DNA of 64,000 nt, taken from Nakamurella silvestris. GTDB taxonomy: Bacteria > Actinomycetota > Actinomycetes > Mycobacteriales > Nakamurellaceae. Under the pieces are notes generated by a model that was not told the DNA's origin, ran no database searches, and saw only the letters and a list, made by a program, of their open reading frames with translations. How positions within the stretch are numbered: the first letter of the stretch is position 1; the number at the start of each line of letters is the position of its first letter. The stretch is taken from assembly GCA_003576535.1 (NCBI GenBank), contig QXCQ01000047.1, positions 206 to 64,205 of the forward strand. The letters run 5' to 3'. Of the stretch, positions 53,919-62,692 are shown piece after piece. The position numbers and the translations under genes are program-made.

Positions 53919-54285
53919 ACGATCCCTTCGAGCAAGCGGTACGGCAGCTGTGGCCGCCAACCGGCCACGTGTGAATGCCAACCACCTAGTGTGCCTGTTT
54001 TGTGCCCGTGGTGGTGCCCGATGTTGCTGGCAGCACACCCCAGGAGCACCTCGGCTGCTCGTCGGGGCACCGGTCCGGGACCCGGCGGGCGGGTCATGGT
54101 GCCCAGGGTCACCGCCGGATCGACGGTCCGGGCCTTGTTGGGCCGGTAATACGTTGGTAACCTGAACGCAGCACGATCGAAGCAACACCCGTTGCCCACG
54201 AGCAGTCCACGTGGGAAAACAACCGAAAAAGCACAGGGTCCAGACGCCGGGGGTGGGACGGCGTCAAGAGCACCTTGAGGTTCTT

Positions 54286-55467
54286 GTGGTCTCGTTCGTC
54301 TCCACCTACCGAGCACTGCCGGCCCTGGCAGGCTCGAGTTTCCTTCCCATCGCCTTCCTGGCCCGGCTGCCCTCCTCGATGGTCCAGATCGGCACCGTCG
54401 TCCTGGTGTCGACCACCTTCGGCAGTGTCGCGGCCGGCGGTCTCGCCGCAGCCGGGCTCGCGATCGGCTCCGCTGTCGGCGGTCCCGTGATCGGCACCCT
54501 GGCCGACCGGGTCGGACAACGTCCGATCGTGTTGGCCGCCTCCCTGATCAACGCCGTGGCCACCCTGAGCCTGGTGTTTCTGGTGACCTCGTTGGCCCCG
54601 ATGGCCGCCGTCCTGGCCGCCGCAGCGGTGGCGGGCGCCTCGACCCCGCAGATCGGCCCGTTGGTCCGGACCCGGTGGGTCGCGATGACCCGCGGCGGTC
54701 CGACCCTGAGCACCGCGATGTCCTACGAGGGCGCCGCGGACGAGACCGCCTACATCTTCGGGCCGGCCGTGGTCAGTGTGCTTGCCGCGATCGCCTCGCC
54801 GTCCGCCGCCATGGTGGCCGCCGCAGTGCTCGTCGGTGTCTTCGGTGTCCTGGTCGCCATCCACCCGACCGCCTCCTTCGCCCCGCAGGCCGCTCCGGTC
54901 GCGGGGGAGTCCATCTGGACCAACCCCAAGGTGATCGCCCTGGCCCTGGCCGGTACGGCGATCGGTTGTTTCTTCGGTGCGATGCAGACGGCGGTGACGG
55001 CCGTGGCCACCGAAGGCGGTGCCGCGGGTGCGGCCGGCGCGGTGTACGCGGTCATGGGGATCGGATCGGCGATCGCCGCCCTGTCCACTACCGCGCTGCC
55101 GGCCGGGTTCAGCCTGACGAACCGGCTGTGGGTGTTCGCGGCCGCGATCGCCGTCCTCATCACCCCGCTGCTGTTCGTGAACTCCATCCTGGCACTGATG
55201 ATCTTCATCCTGCCGTTGGGCGCTGCGGTCGGCCCGTACATCATCACGATGTACACCCTCGGCGAGAAGGTGGCGCCGGTCGGGCGGTTGAGCGCCGTGA
55301 TGACCCTGCTCGCCTCCGGGTTGGTGATCGGCTACTCCATCGGATCGTTCACCGGCGGACGTCTGGCCGAATTCAACGGGGCGCAGTCGGCCTTCCTGGC
55401 AGCCATGGTCGCGATGACCTTCGGAACCGTCATCGCCCTGATGATCCGGTCGCGTCGCAACCGCTGA
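54286..55467 (+). CDS. MFS transporter
   Basis: The 393-residue membrane protein has 12 predicted helices in two bundles, with the motif-A-like loop GTLADRVGQRPIV between helices 2 and 3. The substrate is unknown; relatives are generic drug or sugar effluxers. The GTG at 54286 with TTGAGG upstream opens right at the conserved region; a GTG at 54211 would add 25 polar residues. It is divergent from the XPB gene. Confidence 0.82.
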   Translation: MVSFVSTYRALPALAGSSFLPIAFLARLPSSMVQIGTVVLVSTTFGSVAAGGLAAAGLAIGSAVGGPVIGTLADRVGQRPIVLAASLINAVATLSLVFLVTSLAPMAAVLAAAAVAGASTPQIGPLVRTRWVAMTRGGPTLSTAMSYEGAADETAYIFGPAVVSVLAAIASPSAAMVAAAVLVGVFGVLVAIHPTASFAPQAAPVAGESIWTNPKVIALALAGTAIGCFFGAMQTAVTAVATEGGAAGAAGAVYAVMGIGSAIAALSTTALPAGFSLTNRLWVFAAAIAVLITPLLFVNSILALMIFILPLGAAVGPYIITMYTLGEKVAPVGRLSAVMTLLASGLVIGYSIGSFTGGRLAEFNGAQSAFLAAMVAMTFGTVIALMIRSRRNR

Positions 55468-55501
55468 ATCCGCTGATGTCCGGCAGGGTTAACATCGCAG
55501 G

Positions 55502-55906
55502 ATGCGAACCCTGCTGAACATCATCTGGCTGGTCCTGTGCGGGTTCTGGATGTCGGTGGCCTATGTGATCACCGGGGTGATCGCGTGCATATTCATCATC
55601 ACCATTCCGTTCGGGATCGCCTCCTTCCGGATCGCGAGTTTCGCGCTCTGGCCGTTCGGCCGCACGATCGTGAGCACCGCCGGTTCCGGGGCTCCGTCGT
55701 TCATCGGCAATGTCATCTGGTTCATCGTGGCCGGTTTCTGGCTGGCGCTGGGGCACCTGGTCACCGGACTGCTCCTCATGGTGACGATCGTCGGCATCCC
55801 GTTGGCGTTGGCGGATTTCAAGTTGATCCCGATCTCGCTCGCGCCCCTGGGCAAGACGATCGTGCGGGTCAACGACCCGAACGCGCTCCAGGTCGCCGGT
55901 TACTGA
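55502..55906 (+). CDS. YccF domain-containing membrane protein
   Basis: The 134-residue protein has two YccF repeats, each a pair of hydrophobic helices: NIIWLVLCGFWMSVAYVITGVIACIFIITIPFGIASFRIA and FIGNVIWFIVAGFWLALGHLVTGLLLMVTIVGIPLALADFKL. The function of the family is unknown. It follows the MFS gene by 34 bases in the same direction and may be transcribed with it. Confidence 0.88.
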   Translation: MRTLLNIIWLVLCGFWMSVAYVITGVIACIFIITIPFGIASFRIASFALWPFGRTIVSTAGSGAPSFIGNVIWFIVAGFWLALGHLVTGLLLMVTIVGIPLALADFKLIPISLAPLGKTIVRVNDPNALQVAGY

Positions 55907-56218
55907 CGGGATTTCACCCGCGCCGGAGCTGCTGATGTGGATTTGCCCTCCCGAATTCATCCACTTGATTGATTGCGATAATCACCCGACCGGGTCGAAT
56001 TGGTGATTGTTGGACCGCGCGCTGTCCGGGTACCCGGATAGGCGCGGGTAATATTACGGACAAACCAGACATATTGCCCCGTTCAATTGACGATCCATTT
56101 CGAATGGCCTCCCACCTGCGTGTTACCGTCTCGCTGGCGCTGATAGGCGCGTACAACTCCGCGGATATCCAGGCGGAGTTTTCCGGCGAAGTGATATCTC
56201 GAGAAGGTGGAGCTGTAC
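55907..56218. other. 312-bp AT-richer upstream region of the SLH protein gene
   Basis: The region is noticeably richer in A and T than its surroundings, as expected for a promoter. It carries an AATCACC/GGTGATT inverted repeat (55980-56008) enclosing CGAC-CGG-GTCG, a perfect 14-base palindrome at 56025-56038, and a TAATAT hexamer at 56049. GATAGGCGCG occurs twice (56037 and 56142). I find no gene in it. Confidence 0.6.
56025..56038. promoter_or_regulatory. 14-base palindrome upstream of SLH gene
   Basis: TCCGGGTACCCGGA is a perfect palindrome about 10 bases before a -10-like TAATAT. It is a candidate operator. Confidence 0.4.
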
Positions 56219-57577
56219 GTGAAACACGCCCTGAGAACCGGCAGATCGAAAAAGAGATTCACCTCCGTAGTGGCAGGGCTGTGCGGGGTGGCCCTCATCG
56301 GATCGGGCCTGGCCCTGTCGGGTTCGGCCGGTGCGGCACCGGTCGCCCCGAACGTCTACGTGGGAGCCGCGGCGATCACCGCCCCGCCGACCGGCCCCTC
56401 CGATCCGTACTGGTACTTCGACGGTTCGGGAACGGGGGCGCAGACGGTCGCCGCGGATTCCTTCGACGGCACCTCCGCCCTCAAACTCTCGATCCCGACC
56501 GCCGCGAACGTCTCCACCGTCGCCCGCGCGTTCCCGGTGAACGCCCGGCCGACGAATCTGCCGGCCCTGTTGGCCGGCGCCTCGTACAGCTACTCCGGGA
56601 AGATCAACGTCAACTTCCAGTCGCTGGTGTACTTCGTTCCGAAGGACGCCCAGTACGGCCCCACCGGCAGTTCCCCGTGCGCCCAGGCCAAGGACAACAG
56701 CCAGGCGATCCCGAACACCTGTTATGCCGTCATCAAATGGGAACCGTTGGCCTTCAGCGCCAATGCCTGGACCGACGTCGACCTGAGCCAGGATCTGCCG
56801 CTCACCCAGACCGCCGGCGGCTGGATGAACACCAAGCGGGTGGGCAAGTACCCGGCTCCGGGGGCCCAGCAGGGCTTCACCCTGACCCAGTACCTCGGTG
56901 AGATGGCCAGCTACTCGGTGGTCTCCCTGGGTGTCTCGGTCGGCTCCCGCTCCGTCGGGTCCGACCCGGACGGTTGGGTGCGTTCGATCAGGTTCGGCGG
57001 GAACACCTACCGTTTCGGTGCCGCCCCGGTCCAGACCTTCCCTGACGTCCCGACGACCGGCGCGTTCTTCGACGAGATCGCCTGGCTCTCCACCTCGGGG
57101 GCGACCACCGGGTACACCGACGGCAGCTTCCGACCGAACGAGAACGTCAGTCGCCAGGCCTTCATCGCCTTCGCCTACCGGTTGAAGCATCCCGGTGGGG
57201 TGCGCCCCACCTGCACGGTGGCCCCGTTCACCGATGTCCCGGTGACCAACGCCTTCTGCGGCGAGATCGCCTGGGCGAAGTCCTCCGGCATCAGTGTCGG
57301 CTTCGCCGACGGGACGTTCCAGCCCGGAGCGCTGATCCAGCGCGGTGCATCGATGGCCTTCCTGTACCGGCTCTCCCACGCCGGTGTGACGACCTTGCCG
57401 AGCTGCACCCAGAAGCCGTTCGACGATGTGACGGTGCCCAGTGAATTCTGCGGCGTGATCAACTGGGCGAAAACGGCCGGCATCACCACGGGCAACACCG
57501 ACGGGACCTTCCGTCCCGCTGGGCCGGTGACCCGCGCGGCCTCCGCGGCCTTCCTGTACCGCATCTTCGCGGGCTGA
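56219..57577 (+). CDS. Secreted S-layer-homology (SLH) domain protein
   Basis: The 452-residue exported protein has a Sec signal peptide (basic start, hydrophobic core VVAGLCGVALIGSGLAL, cleavage near SAGAA), an N-terminal region of unknown fold with beta-rich carbohydrate-binding character (about 45-275) and three SLH domains (about 276-450). Each SLH ends in a pattern such as TTGYTDGSFRPNENVSRQAFIAFAYRL. SLH triplets normally anchor proteins to wall polymers. The Cys pairs in repeats two and three are unusual and may form disulphides. The GTG at 56219 has AAGGTGGAG upstream. Confidence 0.87.
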   Translation: MKHALRTGRSKKRFTSVVAGLCGVALIGSGLALSGSAGAAPVAPNVYVGAAAITAPPTGPSDPYWYFDGSGTGAQTVAADSFDGTSALKLSIPTAANVSTVARAFPVNARPTNLPALLAGASYSYSGKINVNFQSLVYFVPKDAQYGPTGSSPCAQAKDNSQAIPNTCYAVIKWEPLAFSANAWTDVDLSQDLPLTQTAGGWMNTKRVGKYPAPGAQQGFTLTQYLGEMASYSVVSLGVSVGSRSVGSDPDGWVRSIRFGGNTYRFGAAPVQTFPDVPTTGAFFDEIAWLSTSGATTGYTDGSFRPNENVSRQAFIAFAYRLKHPGGVRPTCTVAPFTDVPVTNAFCGEIAWAKSSGISVGFADGTFQPGALIQRGASMAFLYRLSHAGVTTLPSCTQKPFDDVTVPSEFCGVINWAKTAGITTGNTDGTFRPAGPVTRAASAAFLYRIFAG

Positions 57578-57582
57578 TCCGT

Positions 57583-57619
57583 GCCTGCGGGCCGGGTCCG
57601 ACCGACCCGGCCCGCAGGC
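57583..57619. terminator. 16-bp-stem hairpin terminator of the SLH gene
   Basis: A perfect 16-bp stem beginning GCCTGCGGGCC with a CGACC loop stands five bases after the SLH gene stop. Confidence 0.8.
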
Positions 57620-57728
57620 GGCGAGATGTGTCCTGGGTCGCGGTCGCTGCTCGCCGTGACGTTCGGCCGCCTCATCGACACCACACTCCGACCGGCCGCC
57701 CTGCGCGCCAGGTCGACGACCGGTGGCG

Positions 57729-58060
57729 TCAGCCGCCGGGTGGGACCATGACGGTGAGCGAGGCAGGTGGTGCGGTATTGGTCGGCACGATTCCACCTGC
57801 GACAGCGGCGTCCAAGGCGGGCTCCGGGTACTGGTCATCGGGGTAGTCAGCAGGGCTGCTGCGAGCGAACAGAGCAAGCGACTCCGCACTACGCGACGGA
57901 TCGAACCGTTTCGTAGCTGACTCCACCGAATGCGGCCGAGTGCAGCGTCGCGGCCAACTCCTGTCGTCCGGAGTAGTTTTCGCCTCCGCTGATCTCTCCA
58001 GTGATACCGAAGTTGCAGGCAAGCCCCAACCGCAGGAAATGGGGGCGGCCGGTCGCGACC
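57729..58060 (-). pseudogene. Decayed RES-domain protein (frameshifted, 5'-truncated)
   Basis: On the minus strand one frame reads GEISGGENYSGRQELAATLHSAAFGGVSYETVRS and stops at 57889. The next frame, one base shifted, continues with AESLALFARSSPADYPD to a stop at 57729. Joined, the two resemble the C terminus of RES-domain proteins (an FxGVxY segment followed by an SLALF strand). No start codon or N-terminal RES core is visible, so only a 3' remnant is left. RES domains are NAD-degrading toxins of Xre-RES systems; no Xre partner is seen here. Confidence 0.45.
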
Positions 58061-58159
58061 GCCGGCGGCGAGCCGGATCGGCCTGCGCCGCACATTCCCG
58101 ATGGCACCGTGCGGGTGCCGAGGACCGAGCGGCCGCCGGTGAACTGGCATGATCTGATC

Positions 58160-59188
58160 ATGGACCCTGACAGCCCTGCCACCGCCTTCGGCCCGTCTGT
58201 CGCCGCCGAGGCCGCCCGGATGGCGGAGCTGGCACGCTACGGTGTGGCCGACATCGGTCTGGATTTCACCGATCCCGATCTGGACCTGGTCGTCGACCTC
58301 GTCCAGTCGATGACCGGAGCGCCGAGCGCGGCGGTGCACATCATCCAGCAGGCCGTCCAGGTGCGGATCGCTGCCGCCGGTGCCCCGCGGGACATCACCC
58401 CGCGATCGGCCTCCCTGTGCTCCCGGGTCATGTGGTTGCCCGAGGAGCTGTACGTCACCGATCGGGCGGACCTGGTCCCGCTGCTGGCCGACAGTCCTTG
58501 GGTGAACGGGGAACTCGCCGCCTTGCGGTTCTACGCCTCGGCCCCGCTGATTGCCGAGGAGGGCACTCCGCTGGGCACGGTCTGTGTGTGGTCGGACGAG
58601 CACCGCAACCTCGACGACACCCAGCGCCGGACCCTGGCGAAGATGGCGAAGTTCGTGGTGCGGGTGCTCGAACTGCGCCGCAAGGCCGCCGAGTTCGAAC
58701 ACTCGGCCTTGCACGACGCACTCACCGGGCTGCCGAACCGACGGTACTTCCAGGAGTACCTGAAAGCGGCCCTGGACCGTGGACACACCGACGGCGCGGG
58801 GCCGATCCTGTTGGTGGTCGACATCGACCACTTCAAACAGATCAACGACCGGCACGGGCACGACATGGGCGACCAGGTCCTGGTGACCGTTGCGGAGACC
58901 TTGCGGGTGCTCGCCCTCGGCCGCGGGGTGGCCGCCCGCTGGGGCGGCGACGAGTTCGTCGTGCTGCTCGGCAGCACTGCCGACGCCGCGGAGTCGGTGG
59001 AGACACTCACCGCCGAGGTCAACCGGAGGCTCGCCGAGCATTCCCCCGAGGTGACGGTCACCCTCACCCTGGGCGGTGCCCGACCGGCCGAGCACGACAC
59101 GGTTGAGGATCTGCTGCGGGCAGCGGATCTGGACATGTACGACCGTCGCCGCACCACCCGCACCCACCCCGGGACGTTGGCGAGCTGA
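58160..59188 (+). CDS. GAF-GGDEF diguanylate cyclase
   Basis: The 342-residue cytoplasmic protein has a GAF domain (about 15-180; VADIGLDFTDPDLDLVVDLVQSMTGAPSAAVHII) and a GGDEF domain (about 185-335) with HDALTGLPNRRYF, DIDHFKQINDRHGHDMGD and the intact active site RWGGDEFVVLLG. It should synthesise cyclic di-GMP. No ribosome-binding site precedes the ATG at 58160, but a CATGAT hexamer ends six bases upstream, so a leaderless mRNA is possible. It differs from the other cyclase in this window by lacking a PAS domain. Confidence 0.87.
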   Translation: MDPDSPATAFGPSVAAEAARMAELARYGVADIGLDFTDPDLDLVVDLVQSMTGAPSAAVHIIQQAVQVRIAAAGAPRDITPRSASLCSRVMWLPEELYVTDRADLVPLLADSPWVNGELAALRFYASAPLIAEEGTPLGTVCVWSDEHRNLDDTQRRTLAKMAKFVVRVLELRRKAAEFEHSALHDALTGLPNRRYFQEYLKAALDRGHTDGAGPILLVVDIDHFKQINDRHGHDMGDQVLVTVAETLRVLALGRGVAARWGGDEFVVLLGSTADAAESVETLTAEVNRRLAEHSPEVTVTLTLGGARPAEHDTVEDLLRAADLDMYDRRRTTRTHPGTLAS

Positions 59189-59195
59189 AAAGGAC

Positions 59196-61412
59196 CTACT
59201 CGGCCTGACGGATCCCGCTGATCCGATGCAGGGCAAAGGTTCTCATCTGCCCGCTCAGGCGGTCGAAGGCCGCGACCGTCCCGCCGGAGATGGCCAGCGG
59301 TTCGATCAGCCTGCGGGTGGCCGCACCCTCGGTGTTCACGTACTCGATCCACACCGCTCCGCCGGCTGCAGCTGCCGATCGGAGCTCGGCCAGCGCGTCC
59401 CCGGCCGACTGGCCGGTCACGATGGTGGCCTGGTCCGCCGACCGCATCCGGGCGACGAGCACACCGAGCTGCTCGGCATCCGGCACCGCCGGCTCGCGCC
59501 ATCGTTGATGGGTGATCAGCGAAGCCTTCGTCCGCAACGGCGACCTGGCCAGGTCGATGATCCCGCCGAGATGATCCTCCGCGGAGGGGGCGAGCCCGGC
59601 CCGCCGGAGCTCGGCGATGACGTCGTCGAGGGATGAGCCGGTCACCGCGACCGTCGGGGCGAGCCGGCGCAGGATGATCCCGGCCGAAGCCGCCTGGGCG
59701 ATGGCGGTGTCGATGAGAACCGGGTCGTCGCACCGGACGTAGGCGTGGGCGGTGCCCGCGCGCAGCACCCCGTGCCGTCGGCCGATGTCGTCGATCAGGT
59801 ACGTCAACGACTGGGGGATCGGCGTGGTCGAGTGGTCGGCGAACAGGCTGTGCAGTTCCGCGGTCGTCATCCCGGCGTCCAGCGCCCGCCGCAGGCTCTC
59901 CGGGGTGACCCGGTAGACGGTCGCCGAGCCGGCCGACTCGACCTCGGCGGCGAGCTGCAGCCTTCCGGCGAGAGAGGGGACGAGTCGCCCGGAGCCGACA
60001 ACGGTCAGGTCGGCCTGGACCAGGATGCGATCGCTCGGTTCGGGCAGTGCGGATTCCAAGGCCCGGGTTACCTGCTCATCCTCGCCGCCGAGCAGCGCCC
60101 GACCGGTGGTCGACAGGGTGCCGAAGGCCACCACCCCGAGTTCGGTGGCATCGGCGAGCACCTGTCCGATGACCCGGTCCCGGCGGTCCGCGCCGCGCAG
60201 TGGTGCCTGCCAGGTGAGGACCTCCGTCACCTGCTGGTCGGTCAAGCCCGAGCCGGCCGGCAGGGCGGCGAGCACCCCGAGCACCCAGCGCCGGTCGGCA
60301 GGACCGCGGGGCCAGGCGAGTTCGGCGGACAGGATGTTGAGCAGTTTGTCGGAGATGTCGCGTTGGCCCGCCCGGGACGGGTCCCGGCGCAGATCCAGCC
60401 AGACCAGGGCCACCGCGGCCCAGGCAGCACCGTCCGGCAGGTCGATCCACTCGTCGGCCAATGAGGTCGGGGTCCAGAGATTGACCTTCCGGGTGCCGCG
60501 CGGATCGTTCGGGGCGATCAGCCCGGCTGCAGCGAGCAGTTCCAGGTGCAGGCCCGTGACCGCCTCCGTCAGTTGGAGGGTCTTGGCCAGCCGACGCAGG
60601 TCGCGGACCCCGATCCCACCCGATTTCAGGACGGTGGCGGCATGGTTGCCGAAATCGTCGAGCATCTGCCGCCAGATCCGCAGCACCGCCATCGACTGTC
60701 CCGCCGCCGTGCGGTCGATCAGGTCGGGCTCCCGACGGCTCGGTTCCGGGGTCACCGGCTGGATCTGCAGGGGTCCGAGCGGGGAGTTCCCGCGCAGGGC
60801 CAGGCCGACCTCCCGCGGCAGCTCCACCGTGCCGGAGTCCCGGCGCAGCAACAGTCCTCGTCCGATCAGATCGCTGATCACCGGTGCGATGGGGGCATCG
60901 GCGGCGACCGAACCCAGAGGTGAACCCTCGGCGAGCTTCTCGAGCACCAACCGGCCGCGTTCGGGACATTCGGCGAGTCGCTCGCCCACCGATTCGGTCG
61001 TCATCCCGGTGGCCGGACCGAGGCCGCCGGGGTAAGGGCCCAGCGCCGCCGCGACCGAACGCGGGACCCGCAGTTCCTTGCCGCCGCGGACGATGCCGAG
61101 GGACTCCAACCGGGTTGTCGCCGCGGTCACCGCTTTTTTGGTCGCCCCCTTGCCCAGGAAGGTGCTGACCTCGGCGGGGGACACAGCCTCGTGGTCGGCC
61201 CCGAGCACCACCAGGGCCTGCAGGATCTGCAGGGTGAACTGGTCGATCATCTCCAGGACCCGCCACACCGACGGGGGTGTGTCCAACCGATGGGCGAGCG
61301 CGTCCAGGCTGCTCGGCGCGGGAACCACCAGATCAGGCCGTGCCTGCAGGAGTTCGATCAGCGCCGGATCCTTCAACCCGCGCAACCAGCTCAGGGTGGG
61401 GACCGGCGTCAT
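59196..61412 (-). CDS. Helicase-associated domain protein (XPB partner, Rv0862c-like)
   Basis: The 738-residue protein belongs to the actinobacterial family with a C-terminal helicase-associated domain like that of XPB (about 430-610). Next come a segment QSLTYLIDDIGRRHGVLRAGTAHAYVRC and a WYL-like end (about 670-735; VWIEYVNTEGAATRRLIEPLAI). The N-terminal half is a string of winged-helix-like helices. In M. tuberculosis the gene lies next to the XPB helicase gene; here it is 5 kb away. It probably assists DNA repair, but no activity is known. The ATG at 61412 has only a weak ribosome-binding site. Confidence 0.82.
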   Translation of the reverse strand: MTPVPTLSWLRGLKDPALIELLQARPDLVVPAPSSLDALAHRLDTPPSVWRVLEMIDQFTLQILQALVVLGADHEAVSPAEVSTFLGKGATKKAVTAATTRLESLGIVRGGKELRVPRSVAAALGPYPGGLGPATGMTTESVGERLAECPERGRLVLEKLAEGSPLGSVAADAPIAPVISDLIGRGLLLRRDSGTVELPREVGLALRGNSPLGPLQIQPVTPEPSRREPDLIDRTAAGQSMAVLRIWRQMLDDFGNHAATVLKSGGIGVRDLRRLAKTLQLTEAVTGLHLELLAAAGLIAPNDPRGTRKVNLWTPTSLADEWIDLPDGAAWAAVALVWLDLRRDPSRAGQRDISDKLLNILSAELAWPRGPADRRWVLGVLAALPAGSGLTDQQVTEVLTWQAPLRGADRRDRVIGQVLADATELGVVAFGTLSTTGRALLGGEDEQVTRALESALPEPSDRILVQADLTVVGSGRLVPSLAGRLQLAAEVESAGSATVYRVTPESLRRALDAGMTTAELHSLFADHSTTPIPQSLTYLIDDIGRRHGVLRAGTAHAYVRCDDPVLIDTAIAQAASAGIILRRLAPTVAVTGSSLDDVIAELRRAGLAPSAEDHLGGIIDLARSPLRTKASLITHQRWREPAVPDAEQLGVLVARMRSADQATIVTGQSAGDALAELRSAAAAGGAVWIEYVNTEGAATRRLIEPLAISGGTVAAFDRLSGQMRTFALHRISGIRQAE

Positions 61413-61715
61413 CCAGCCACCGCCGGTTGTTGCCGGTGGCCGCCGACGGCCGGGCACGCCTGGGTGTCGACGAGCGGGACCTCGGGGGCGGACATCCTTC
61501 CCACGATAGTGGTTCGCCGTCACCGGCCCTGGAAAAATCCCTGCCGACCGCACCCCGGCCACTAGTTTCGCGCCGCTTTCAGGTGGTCAGCGGGCAGTGG
61601 GCGGGAAGGGTGGACAAGGACGTCACGGATGCCGCCTGTGCCCGACACCCTCGCGCGGGTCGATGTGGGATGCTGTGGGGGAACATCGGGTCCACCTGGA
61701 AAGAGGGAATGCGTC
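61413..61715. other. 303-bp divergent intergenic region
   Basis: The region separates the helicase-associated gene from the 60-residue protein gene. The minus-strand frame stays open up to 61562 but its codons look non-coding. I see no operator, hairpin or RNA gene that I would defend. Confidence 0.5.
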
Positions 61716-61898
61716 ATGTCGGGTAAGAAGTCCAACCGGATCGATCCGACCTGGCCGCAGCTGCCCGACGGAGCCCACCCGATCACCGAGCTGAACTCCG
61801 AGACCCAGGGGGCACCGTCGCCCTTCGGTGACGTGACCTTCCCGGTCGATGCCGAAGAGCTGCCGTACATCCACCCGACCACGGTCATCAACCGCTGA
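61716..61898 (+). CDS. Small conserved actinobacterial protein (60 aa)
   Basis: The 60-residue protein is polar and proline-rich (MSGKKSNRIDPTWPQLPDG, FPVDAEELPYIHPTTVINR) with no membrane segment or metal site. AGAGGGA stands upstream of the ATG. Its position divergent from the helicase-associated gene resembles a small conserved gene in the same place in mycobacteria. The function is unknown. Confidence 0.65.
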   Translation: MSGKKSNRIDPTWPQLPDGAHPITELNSETQGAPSPFGDVTFPVDAEELPYIHPTTVINR

Positions 61899-61915
61899 CA
61901 TCGATCCGACCGGGG

Positions 61916-62539
61916 ATGGCCGCGCCGCGTGACACCGACGCCGGTGCCGACCCCGGCGGGATCGCCGGTGTGGTCCTCGCCGCCGGTGCCGGCCGTCGTT
62001 ACGGCCGGGCCAAGGTGTTGGTCGACGAGGGTGACGGGCCGTGGGGTCCACGCACCGCGGCTCTGCTGAGCGAGGCAGGCTGTGAACCGGTGCTGGTGGT
62101 GCTCGGTGCCGAGGCCGCGGCCGCGCGGATGCTGTTCGACGGAACCACCGCCCGGTTGATCGACAACCCCGACTGGGCGACCGGGATGGCCTCCTCCCTC
62201 CGCTGCGCGATCGAGGCCCTCGAGCGAGGGCCGTCGTCGGTCGAGGCGGCCGTGCTGATGCTCGTCGACCTGCCGGAGATGACGGCGGGTGCAGTGAAAC
62301 GCGTCATGGTCGCCGCCGGGTCCGACGGCCTCCGCAACGCCCTGTTCCAGGCCTCCTTCGACGGCGTCCCCGGACATCCGGTGCTGCTGGGACGGAATCA
62401 CTGGGCGGGGGCCGCTGCCTCCGCTACCGGCGACAACGGTGCCCGTGGCTACCTGTCCACCCATCCCGCACAGCTCGTCGAGGTCGCCGATCTCGCCGGC
62501 GGGACGGACCGCGACACACCGCTGAACACCCGCGACTGA
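61916..62539 (+). CDS. MobA/MocA-like nucleotidyltransferase
   Basis: The 207-residue protein begins its Rossmann-like fold with the signature VVLAAGAGRRYGRAK, which binds the nucleotide triphosphate, and continues with LMLVDLPEMTAGAV, where the Asp would coordinate Mg. The MocA/MobA-like family transfers CMP or GMP to molybdopterin. It follows the small conserved gene by 17 bases. A direct link to the moeA gene in this window is not shown. Another sugar or cofactor nucleotidyltransferase remains possible. Confidence 0.8.
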   Translation: MAAPRDTDAGADPGGIAGVVLAAGAGRRYGRAKVLVDEGDGPWGPRTAALLSEAGCEPVLVVLGAEAAAARMLFDGTTARLIDNPDWATGMASSLRCAIEALERGPSSVEAAVLMLVDLPEMTAGAVKRVMVAAGSDGLRNALFQASFDGVPGHPVLLGRNHWAGAAASATGDNGARGYLSTHPAQLVEVADLAGGTDRDTPLNTRD

Positions 62540-62692
62540 CGGCGGTGGCCGTCAGCGCTCGCGGGGACCACAATGGACACAAGTACCCGAACCGTCACCG
62601 ATGCCGGTTTAGGATCGTCGGGCGCGATGGAGCGGGTGGGAATCCGGTCCGCGCGGCCTGAAACTTGAAGTGCCGACAAAGGAGTTCGACGC

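Noticed and set aside
55907-56218. Riboswitch upstream of the SLH protein gene
   Set aside because: I compared it by eye with cyclic-di-AMP and cyclic-di-GMP riboswitch signatures and saw neither set of conserved core bases.
56123-59236. Minus-strand open frame of about 1037 codons
   Set aside because: It lies antisense to the SLH and GAF-GGDEF genes, has no domain and arises from the high third-position GC of those genes.
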